A stretch of DNA of 64,000 bases, taken from NCBI RefSeq assembly GCF_037893015.1, contig NC_133665.1:195722292-195786291 (forward strand). Direction: 5' to 3'. The notes beneath the pieces were generated by a model. That model had not been told where the DNA came from. It saw only the letters and a program-made list of their open reading frames with translations, and did not search any database. The DNA comes from Macrotis lagotis (lineage: Eukaryota; Chordata; Mammalia; Peramelemorphia; Peramelidae). Positions 55,661 through 64,000 of this stretch are shown one piece after another; positions within the stretch are counted from its first letter, which is position 1, and each line of letters opens with the position of its first letter. The position numbers and the translations under genes were made by a program.

Positions 55661-56607
55661 ATACAAATATATTTTAAAATCAAATGACTATAGATTATTC
55701 AGCATCTCATGATATGTTTACAACATAAAAAAATCATAAATAAATGTAAATAGGAAGAGAGAAACCCACTTTTAAAGATAGTAGTTAATTGAAGATACAT
55801 GAGTGAAAATTCAGATCTATATGGAAATTAAGTAATAACTTCCTCATTAACTAGAGAAAGGGGAAATCATAAAAATTAATATCAGCTTCAAAAATAGCAA
55901 TGAAAAATTTTCAATTCAAAAAATATGTATTAAAGGTCTATAGGTGCCAGACACTTTTCTAAGCCCTGGAGGTAAATTTTAAAAGAGAAACAGTCCTTGC
56001 CCTCAAGGAGCTTCTAATGTCATGAGAAAAGGTGACTGAAAATGAGAGGGCCTCATGGGGTTTTGGCATTGGCCATACTGTTCTGTGGAGTTAAAGCCAA
56101 GCAGAACAGCTGTTGGAAAATGGAATTGGCAGGAAGGGTGTGAACCCCCTTTAAAGGAAATTTAAAATTAAAAGAGTTTCATCCGAGAGATGGCTACCAT
56201 TACAGCTCCACCCCCTAGGCCTCCAATCAGAGGAGAGGCCACAGAGGGAGCGTGGAAAAGTAGGAGGATCAAAACCTGAGTCATTTCGGGAATGTAGGTA
56301 GAGCAGTCTTCAGAGGAAAATCTTTGAAACCTTTGAAAATGTATATATCAAAATAGAAAAAGAAAGGCTCATCACAAACATGTTAATGCCATCAGACCAG
56401 GTACAGAAATAGAAATTCTGAAGATTACAGATGTGAGCAAATTTTAAAGTAGAGTTGATGAGAGTTTTTAAACAAAGGCATGAATTTTTAAGACAAATAA
56501 ATTGATAAACCGTAAGGTAATATAATAAAGAAATAGAAGGGGAAACCAAAAAGCCAAAATTTAAAAAGAATTAAAATGCAATTCTTAATAAAGAGGGAAT
56601 TATAAGA

Positions 56608-56638
<31 letters not shown>

Positions 56639-56656
56639 ATATATCTATACACACAC

Positions 56657-56711
<55 letters not shown>

Positions 56712-56984
56712 AGCTACACTGAAAATCCAAAGGGATTAGTTAGTTACAAAATAAAAAATAATCAAATTAACAAAACTAGAAATGCAGATCTTAAAATAAT
56801 TTTATGTTAAAAATATAAATGAAACAAGCCATGAGTGAAATAGAAAAGGGAAAAAAATCTTATCTCACATTAATGATTTTAAAATTGAATTATTTCATTT
56901 TTTTAAAGACAATGCCTCTCACAAAAGAGCTTCCATACATGAGGACAGAAGACATTAGACAATATTAGTTTTATGAAATAAATA
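55661..56984 (+). mobile_element. AT-rich DNA, probably decayed L1 ORF2
   Basis: A-rich + strand phrases ('gatctatatggaaattaag', 'ataacttcctcattaactag', 'aattgataaaccgtaagg', 'tcaaattaacaaaactagaaat') fit L1 ORF2 but too loosely for certainty. A THER1-like SINE lies at 55,920-56,030 and single-copy DNA at about 56,035-56,260. Confidence 0.35.
56613..56708. repeat. Compound (AT)n / (AC)n microsatellite
   Basis: AT runs of about 13 and 23 units around 'acacacacatgtgtata', so the whole 96 bp is close to an inverted repeat and could extrude a cruciform. Such arrays are also prone to assembly error. Confidence 0.95.
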
Positions 56985-57225
56985 ATTTGCTAAAGCAGGT
57001 AAAGGAAAAACTGCACCTGAGGTCAGCAAGACCCAAGCTGAGACTCAGACCCTCGCTAGCTTGTGACCTTGGGCAAGTTCCTTGACCTCTATCTGCTGTC
57101 ATTTTATTATTTGTAAAGTAAGGCTAAAAATAACCCCTCTCTCTCCCAGGGTTCTTGGAAGGATGAAATGAGATACTTTTAATGTTTTGTAAACTTTAAT
57201 CACTACATAAATGTAAGCTGTTCCT
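56985..57225 (+). mobile_element. MIR-like CORE-SINE
   Basis: 'tagcttgtgaccttgggcaag', 'attatttgtaaagtaaggc', 'gggttcttggaaggatgaaatgag', 'aatgttttgtaaactttaa' in MIR order, near full length. Confidence 0.8.
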
Positions 57226-57227
57226 GT

Positions 57228-57480
57228 TATGATTGTTTTCTTAACTACTTCATTGTTCATCAGTTCTTTCCATGTTTTTCCATATTTACCATATTGTCAC
57301 TTCTTACAGCATAGTCTCATTCAGTCACATGCCTGCAATTTGTTTAGCAATCCCATAATTTTGGGCATTTACTTTGTTTCTATTTCCTTCTTAATGCAAA
57401 AGCTCTACTCTAAATGGTTTGGTCTATGTGGGGACATTCTTATCAATAGTCTTCTCAATGTGTCAATGCTAAGCTAATCT
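57228..57480 (-). mobile_element. Old L1 3'-end fragment
   Basis: 'ttcatcagttctttccatg', 'cctgcaatttgtttagcaatccc', 'tttactttgtttctatttcc' are antisense to the ORF2 end and 3' UTR of an older L1. Confidence 0.6.
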
Positions 57481-57499
57481 TAATACTTCAACCACACTT

Positions 57500-57645
57500 G
57501 GGAAAGATTGCAGGCAAATGGAAAAGGAGATAGCAGATGATAAGATGGATAGAGAGTGACATGGAAATAACAACATGAGCATGGAGAGACTTTAGATAAG
57601 GGCCCATGGGATTATAAAAAGTCTGATATGACTAAACAACAACCA
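57500..57645 (+). mobile_element. RTE (BovB-type) LINE/SINE 3' tail
   Basis: 'gatggatagagagtgacatgg', 'aacatgagcatggagagac', 'taaaaagtctgatatgac' and 'taaacaacaacc' match the 3' terminus of BovB-type RTE elements and of the SINEs that use it. Confidence 0.7.
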
Positions 57646-57654
57646 AGTCTAGGG

Positions 57655-58615
57655 TCTTGGTCAAAAGATTTGCATATTTGAGCAATCCATAGTCATATGA
57701 AAAATTGCTCTAAACCATTTCTTATTACAGAAATACAAATTAAAGCTTCTCTGAGGTGCCACCTCATACCTCTCAGACTGGACAATATGACTAAAAAGGA
57801 CAATGATCAATGTTGGGAAGGATGTGGAAAATCTGGAACACTAATACATTGTTGGTGGAGCTGTGAACTCCTCCAACCTTTCTGGAGAGCAATTAGGAAT
57901 TATACCCAAAGGGCAACAAAAATGTGTATACCCTTTGATCCAGCAATATCACTACTGAGTCTATACCCTGAAGAGATTATGAAAAAGAGCAAAAACATCA
58001 CTTGGACAAAAATATTCATAGCAGCCCTGTTTGTGGTGGCAAAGAATTGGAAATTAAGTGAATGTCCTTCAAATGGGAAATGGCTTAACAAACTGTGGTA
58101 TATGTATGTCATAGAACACTATTGTTCTATTAGAAAACAGGAAGGAGGGGAATTCAGGGAAGCCTGGAGGGATTTGCATGAACTGATGCTGAGTGAGATG
58201 AGCAGAACCAGAAGAACATTGTACATTCTAACAGAAACATGGAGGTGATGATCAACCTTGATGGACTTGCTCATTCCACCATTACAACAACCAGGCACAA
58301 TTTGGGGCTGTCTGTGATGGAGAATACCATCTGTATCCAGAGAAAGAACTGTGAAGTTTGAACAAAGACCAGAGACTATTACCTTCAAATTAGGGGAAAA
58401 ACCTGTTATCTTATTCTGTAATTTTGCTATCTCTTTTACTTTATTTTTTTCTTTAAGGATATGATTTCTCTCTTATCATATTCAACTGAGATCAATGTAT
58501 ACCATAGAAACAATGTAAATACTAACAGAATGCCTTCTGTGGGGGTGGGGAAGGGAAGCAAGAATGTGAGGGGAATTGTCAAACTCAAAATAAATAAAAT
58601 ATTTCTAAATAAAAG
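57655..58615 (+). mobile_element. 5'-truncated L1, relatively young
   Basis: Contains the ORF2 C terminus, a full 3' UTR and the end 'caaactcaaaataaataaaa' with an A-rich tail. The 552-base open frame shows less decay than other copies. No clean TSD found at the left, where an RTE tail adjoins. Confidence 0.9.
57697..58248 (+). pseudogene. L1 ORF2 C-terminal fragment, open
   Basis: 183 codons from the first ATG, ending at the native stop. It contains the Cys-rich region CWEGCGKSGTLIHCWWSCEL, then LFVVAKNWKLSECPS and SEMSRTRRTLYI. No endonuclease or RT domain is present, so it cannot act alone. It is the longest intact L1 frame on this strand. Confidence 0.9.
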
Positions 58616-58639
58616 AAAAAGAAAATAGCAATACAATAG

Positions 58640-58903
58640 CTTTCTGTCAGATAAAAAATATGCATACCTGAGTCACTTTCTTTGTTATAATCTGAATCAC
58701 AAATGGTTGTGTGGTTTCATGGCCCCATTTCCTATGGTTCCCTCTCTAGCATTGATAATTCCTATCAGGGAGTCCCCCACAGGGTTGTTTGGATTTGCAT
58801 TTCTATTATTGGTGATTTGAATTTTTCTTTCAATTAGATATATATAGTTTTAAGTTATTCTTTTGAAAAGTGTTTGTTTATATCCTTTGACTGCTTATCT
58901 ACT
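58640..58903 (-). mobile_element. Old L1 ORF2 fragment
   Basis: 'ttggatttgcatttctattattgg', 'tttatatcctttgactgctt' are antisense to the L1 ORF2 C-terminal region as at 30.8-30.95 kb. Confidence 0.6.
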
Positions 58904-58917
58904 GAAATATGGCCGTG

Positions 58918-59079
58918 TGGAGTGGCTAGGTGGTGCAGTGGGTAGAGCACTAGCCCTGGAGTCAGGAGGCCCCGAATTCAAATCCAGCCTCAGACACTTA
59001 ATAATTACCCAGCTGTGTGGCCTTGGGCAAGCTACCTAACCCCATTCATTGCCTTGAAGAAAAAAGAAAGAAAGAAAAA
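58918..59079 (+). mobile_element. Marsupial tRNA-derived SINE, sense
   Basis: 'gtggctaggtggtgcagtgg' (A-box side), 'gaattcaaatccagcc' (B box), 'ttgggcaagctacctaaccc', then an A/G-rich tail. TSD GAAATATGGCCGTG (58,904-58,917) and GAAATATGGAAGTG (59,080-59,093), 12 of 14. It is the only + strand copy of this family here. Confidence 0.92.
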
Positions 59080-59099
59080 GAAATATGGAAGTGCATGAG

Positions 59100-59630
59100 G
59101 TATACAGGGAAAACTAACAATTCTGATGTGAGGGCTTGTCAAACCCTTATTAAGGGTTACTCATCTAACTGTTGGTGTTCATCTTCACTCTATTCTCAGT
59201 TGTGGTTCCAAGAAGCTCTAGCCTATATAATGGCCACACCCTAGGAAAACCTCAGTTGACAGGTTAAACCAGACTGAGGGTAACCAATAGGCCTCAAACC
59301 TGTCAGTGAGTTATGGGGGTGTCTACCCCAAGTCTATGAAGGCTTTCTGGAAAAGAATGAAAAGATGAGAATAATTTGTTTAAATTAGCTGTGAAGGCAA
59401 CTGAAGGTTTTATGGGGTGCTTAGAGCTCAGTCAGGCAGGGAAGGCACCAAGATCACCCATCACCAACTCTTGACTTGACTCTGGCCTTTAATGATTGGA
59501 AGAGAGAATGAAACTCATAACTTTGTAAAACTCTGTCTTAATTAAATCCAATTCACTCAAAGTCAAGACATCATCCTCTGATATCATTGGTCCTCTTCCA
59601 AAAAGGCCAAACAGCACAATAATATTGAAA
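59100..59630 (+). mobile_element. LINE 3' end with MAR1-like tail
   Basis: 'cacaccctaggaaaacctcag', 'aggttaaaccagactgagg', 'ccaataggcctcaaacctg' form a 3' UTR-like block, followed by 'aactctgtcttaattaaatcc', 'ctgatatcattggtcctctt' and a decayed 'aaggccaaacagcacaa'. It shares its end with the MAR1 SINEs and the LINE piece at 10.6-10.9 kb. Confidence 0.5.
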
Positions 59631-59984
59631 TATGGCTTGTGATCTTATCAAGTCAAGCATGTAAACAGAAACTCAATCCTTGCCTTCAAGGAACTTATAG
59701 TCAAATTGAAAAGGCTCACACCTAAAAACAAGGGAAAAAGAGACAAGGGAAGAAAGTACTCATGGAAGGTGGGGAAGGGGAAAACAGAGAAAAATCAAAG
59801 CATCAGAAGTGGAGCAGAGAGGAATGAAGTTAGGAATGACCTGAACCTTCAGAAGCCCCCAGGGGTAGAATGTTCTACCAGTAAGGAGGGAATGTCCAGG
59901 GTGAGAAGACTTCTATGGCAAGAAAGAGAAAGTCTTGAGAATGAGGAAAGCATCCTGGTGATGTGTATACACATGTGCCCTAGT
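59631..59984. other. THER1-like scrap and single-copy DNA
   Basis: 59,640-59,705 ('caatccttgccttcaaggaacttatag') is THER1-like. The 119-codon + frame at 59,706-60,065 is basic, purine-rich and without a domain, and its end runs into L2. Confidence 0.45.
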
Positions 59985-60238
59985 CCTAGAATTCCCTTCC
60001 ACCTATCACTGGTTCCTGACTTCCTTGAAGTCCCCTTTCAATTCTGCCTTCTTGCTTTCAATTAGTCCCTTATCTCTGGGGGAATAACTCTAATTATTAT
60101 TATCTTAACCTGATGATTTATATGGTTTCCCCTTAGACTAGAAGTGCTCTGAGAGTAAAGACTGTCTTCTGCCTCTCTTTATATACCAAGGGCTAGCACA
60201 GTCCATGGCCCATAGTAGCTGTTTAATCAATATTTTTT
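59985..60238 (+). mobile_element. L2 3' end
   Basis: 'cttccttgaagtcccctttc', 'tagactagaagtgctctgag', 'ctttatataccaagggctagc', 'cccatagtagctgtttaatcaat' are the terminal L2 sequence. Confidence 0.8.
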
Positions 60239-60859
60239 TTTACTGCATATTTTCTTCTGTTTTTCTCTAATATTGTTTTCCCCTCCTCCAATTAATATTG
60301 TGTCCCTCTTTCTATAAGAGGACAAGACTTTATCTATACAGTCTTTTTAACTTACCCCTCAACCTTAAATTCTCCCAAATTTTTACTGTTTTCCCTAGCT
60401 TTAGAGGTTTGCTTAATTCCTTTTATTCCCCTTCCATTTATTTAGCTCTCTAAATCTTCCCTTGTTGTTAGGTAGTCCAAAATTGCCCTTCAATTTGTTT
60501 TAGTAGTCTTTTATTTCCTTGTACCCTTTTCTTTAAAAAATTATATATTTCCCTCAATCACAAAACTATTTTCTTCCTTTACATCTCTTCTAGATTTTTA
60601 CCCTTTGATTTGTAGCACTATACCTACTTATCTCTCCTTTAATCTTCATGGTCCTACCTGTTTTAAAGTTTTTCTTCTTCTAAGTAATTTCTATGTCATT
60701 GCTTTATAAACCATGTCCTCTGCCACTTTCCTTTTTCTGTTGCACCTTATACTTAAAAATATTCAGTCCTGTAGCTCCAAGGTTATAAACCCATGGTAGG
60801 AATCTTCATATGTCTTTGATTACTGCAGTGTATTGTTGACCTTCCACCTAACTGAATCA
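60239..60859. other. T-rich unassigned DNA
   Basis: Pyrimidine-rich + strand between two L2 copies; it could be antisense L1 leader or decayed L2, but no phrase is diagnostic. Confidence 0.35.
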
Positions 60860-62575
60860 TTTCCCCTTGAAAGCTCTTCCTGGAATCCTTGACCCCTCAC
60901 TTCACACTCTTCTTGTCCTCTGACAGAACCCTGATCCCCCTTCATCAGAGACAAGATTAAACACCATATCTTTGCAGATTATTCCCACTGTAACATTCCA
61001 ATTTATCATAGAAAATTTCTCTTCACCATGAAAACATTCATCAGTTGTTCTCCCTCTCTTTGCCACCTCTACTGAAATAATGGTGAGGGTCTTCCTTCCC
61101 AAAGTAAAACATTCTATTTGCATCACCATCTTTTCCAGTTTTTCCAGCAAATTAGCCCTATTATTCTCATTCTTGCATCTTTGTTTCTCTCTTTATTGGC
61201 TCTTATTCTGATGCCTATAACCATCTTTATGCTTACCTTATCCTTAAAAATTTCTCACTAAAGCTAACTATCCTTCTATGACTTTTTTTATAGTAAAACT
61301 GCTAAAGAAACTTATCTACACTTGTTACCTCTACTTCCTTTCCTCTTACTCTCTTTTAAACCCACAGTAGTCTGACTTATAGCCTCATCATTTAATTGAA
61401 ACTACTCTTTTCAAAGTTACTGATTATTTATTGCCAAATTCACTTTTTTTACAATTTTCATCCTTCTGGACTCTCCCTATATAGCACTGGGCACTGCCAT
61501 CTGTCTGTTCTTTCTGCCCATTCTCTCTTCTCTGGGTTTTTGTGGCATTGCTTGTCTTGGGTATCTTTCTAGTCCTTAACTGTTGCTTTGCCATTTCCTT
61601 TGCTGTATTTTTATTCAGACCAGTCAGACACTAGCAATGTCCTTCAGCTATATCTCATCAGTTCTCAGGGGGTTCCAATATCAACTTTAGTTTACATGAC
61701 TCCCAGTTAGACTTAGAAAGCCCTTGCCTCTTTACTGATCATCACCCGTCATCTACTGCTATTAGACATTTTCAAATGGATATCCCATGGGTATCTCAAA
61801 AGTTAATATGAATAAAACAGAATTCATTTCCCCACACCCACCCCATATCTTCCATCCACCCTTCTTCCTAACTTTTATTACACAAAGACACTGCCATGAT
61901 CCTAATCATCCAGGAGGATAGGGTTCATCTCATGTTTGCTCTATACTCTCTCACTGCCCCACCCAGTCCTCACCTCATATCCAGGCTGTTTACAAAATTA
62001 CTTTTCTTTCACAAGATTTCTTGCACCTCTTCCATTCTCTCTACTCAGAAACTCATCATAGTCATTCAGACATTTCATCTCTTCTCTGAATCATTTTCTA
62101 GGAATTTCTCTGTCTCAAGTCTCTTCTCCCTTCAATTCATCCCAGAAGCAGCTAGCTTCCAAAATGATCCTCCTAAAGTACATATTTTCTCATACCATAT
62201 CCTCCCGCCCCCAAATAAAGTTCAGTGGCTTTATATTTTCTCCAAGATCAAATGTGAATCCTTTGGCCATTTGTAGCCCTTTACAACATACCAGTTGTGA
62301 TTTTCCTTTCCAGTGATTGCAAACACCATTCATCTCCATGAATCCCAAGGTTCAGCCATCCTGGCCAACCTGCTTTTACTTTTACAGAATGTTCCATTGA
62401 ACAGTGCTGTGGCCCCTGCCCCAGAAATGGAATGTTCTTCCTTCTCACCTCCATCTCCTGGATTACCTTCTTCTGCAAAACTCTGGGCTAATTCCAAGTT
62501 CTACAAAAGACTTTTCCTGAACATTTACCCAATTGCTAGGATCTTCCCCACTGCAATTACCCACTAGTGTCTCTT
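60860..62575 (+). mobile_element. L2-clade LINE, long decayed copy
   Basis: 'ctcatcatttaattgaaactactcttttcaaagttac', 'attgccaaattcac', 'tttcatccttctggactctcc' (the RT 'LLDLSA' region, decayed), 'atgaataaaacagaattcatttcc' and 'aataaagttcagtggctttat', 'atggaatgttcttccttc' run in L2 order for about 1.7 kb. No open frame remains. Confidence 0.75.
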
Positions 62576-62589
62576 ATTTCTTACCTAAC

Positions 62590-63530
62590 TACATTCTTTT
62601 TTTTATTAAATATTTTACTGATTTTTCCAACTACAAGCAATGGTAGTTTGCAACAATTCTTTTTTTGTAACATTTTGAGTTCATTTTTCTCCCTTCCCCT
62701 CCCCTGAAAGAAAGCAACTTAATATAAGCTATACATGTATAACCATAAAAATAGATCCATATTAATCATGTTGTGAATTATGGGGAAAAATCAGAGAAAA
62801 ATTCAAATGGGAAAATTTCAAAGGGAAAAAAAGACAGAATACATCAAGACAACTTTTGAAAACTAAAGACAGCAAGCTTTGATCTGCATTTAAACTCCAC
62901 AGTCCCATCTCTTAATATGGAAGGTATTTTCCATAAGTCTTTTAGGATGTCATTGATTATTGTGTTGCTGAAATGAAGAAGTCCATCATAATTGATCATC
63001 ATGTGCTTAGCATTCTTCTAGTTCTGTTCACTTCACCCTTCATCAGTTCATGCAAGTCTCTGCAGGATATTCCCTCATGATTTCTTATAGAACAATAGTG
63101 TTCTATCACATCCATATGCAGTTCCTTCAGTGGTTCCCCAATTGATGGACATCCCCTCAATTTCCAATTCTTTGTCACTATGAAAATAACTGCTATAAAT
63201 ATCTTTGCACATTTGAGTTTTTTTACCCTTTTGGGTGATCTCTTTTGGATATAGATCCAGGAGTGGTATTGCTGGGTCAAAGGGTAAGTAGCCTTTGGGT
63301 ATAATTTCAAATTGCTCCCCAGAGAGGTTAGCTCAGTTCTCAATTCCACCAACAATGCATTATTGTCCCCGTTTTCCCACATCCCCTTCAATAATGTTCA
63401 TTTTTTTAAATCATATTGGCCAATCCGATAGACAGGAAGGGATACTTCAGAGCTGTTTGAATTTGCATTTTTCTAATCAATGAGGATTTAGAGAACAGTT
63501 TTAGTGAACTTTCTTTAAGATTGTATTTGC
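62590..63530 (-). mobile_element. Old L1 3' end and ORF2 C terminus
   Basis: 3' UTR complement at 62,590-62,990, then a - frame (62,999-63,391) with QQYHSWIYIQKR, AVIFIVTKNWKLRGCPSIGE and VIEHYCSIRNHEG, the ORF2 C-terminal region. The 3' UTR differs from that of the 30 and 58 kb copies, so it is another subfamily. Confidence 0.85.
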
Positions 63531-63862
63531 AAAGCATTTACTCTCACAGCAGCAACCTGCTATGGTGAGGAGAGCTGAGCAAAAGCTAAAGAAAATCTAC
63601 CTCTCTGGACATAAGAAGACAGACAAGTTAAAATATCATATTCCAATCCTCAATCAATAGCAAATCATTTGTCCTCGAATGACCCTTAGTTTTCCTTTCT
63701 GGAAAATGTAGACCATTCTATCAGCTCAGAGAACTATGCTGAGTTTCAGATGAAGCATTTTATAAAAAGGGTTTTGTTCACCTCAAAGTGCTACAGACCT
63801 CTCAGGTCTTGCCATCTGCTCCATTTACTATCTGTGCTCCAATCTCCAATGCTGCTGCTGCT
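63531..63862. other. Single-copy DNA
   Basis: No supported feature; a short (GCT)4 lies at about 63,850-63,861. Confidence 0.4.
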
Positions 63863-63870
63863 TACACACA

Positions 63871-63915
<45 letters not shown>
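63863..63915. repeat. (CA)n microsatellite
   Basis: About 25 CA units with single ATA and CGCA interruptions. Confidence 0.95.
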
Positions 63916-63916
<1 letters not shown>

Positions 63917-64000
63917 GAATTCCTAAGGGAGCTGTCTTGAAATGTTTGTCCAACTTTCTCAGCTCATTCCCAGAGGCTAGAGTGAAAGCAATAAGGGCGT

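Noticed and set aside
58918-59079. tRNA gene (A and B box present)
   Set aside because: The tRNA-like head belongs to a SINE with A-tail and TSD and does not fold into a full cloverleaf by eye.
1-64000. CRISPR arrays, operons, phage or plasmid features
   Set aside because: No spaced direct repeats of the right kind and no dense coding; the sequence is clearly vertebrate genomic DNA.

Overview
The window is a stretch of mammalian nuclear DNA, almost certainly from a marsupial. I see no protein-coding gene, rRNA, tRNA gene, CRISPR array or bacterial-type operon. The marsupial call rests on the repeats: several copies of a tRNA-derived SINE whose 3' end reads GCAAGGCAA...GGTTAAGTGGCTTGCCC on the opposite strand, MAR1-type SINEs ending in a 'gaatgaaggacaaacaac' tail, SINEs with a BovB/RTE-like tail, and L1 elements of the metatherian type. 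The species cannot be named from this. Family names come from remembered consensus features, not from a database search.

Layout. 1-9.3 kb is mostly single-copy DNA with scattered SINE, old L1 and L2 fragments and microsatellites. 9.8-12.3 kb is a long L2 copy interrupted by a 5'-truncated L1 and another LINE 3' end. 12.3-16.3 kb is mixed SINEs, single-copy DNA and (CA)n arrays. 16.4-27.6 kb is a deep stack of nested retroelements: an old L1 (+) split by two SINEs and a younger L1, then an LTR-like block, then an ORF1-only L1 (-) split by a processed pseudogene of HNRNPDL. That pseudogene is itself split by an L1, and another L1 with a perfect 14-bp target-site duplication (TSD) lies further along. 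29.9-35.6 kb is one nearly end-to-end L1 (-) with a TSD and a SINE inside it. 35.6-44.9 kb holds CORE-SINE, L2 and LTR-like pieces, then mostly single-copy DNA, then another L1 5' region. 45-55 kb is the least repetitive and relatively GC-rich part. 55-64 kb is again dense in L1, L2 and SINE copies.

Nothing here works as a set of host genes. The genes that can be read are relics: L1 ORF1 and ORF2 (endonuclease, reverse transcriptase, C-terminal Cys region) and the HNRNPDL pseudogene. All are broken by stops, frameshifts or truncation. The L1 machinery supplied in trans explains most of the rest: the SINEs, the pseudogene and the TSDs. Six or so short single-copy AT-rich stretches with homeodomain- and POU-like motifs look like conserved non-coding (enhancer-type) DNA, but this is inference from composition only.

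I did not find a new biological system. The most interesting points are an L1 with good TSDs that lacks its 3' half and any poly(A), an ORF1-only L1 that ends in an A-tract like the half-L1 (HAL1) elements, the readable insertion order in the nested stack, and a ~53-bp near-identical sequence of unknown origin present twice 1.85 kb apart.
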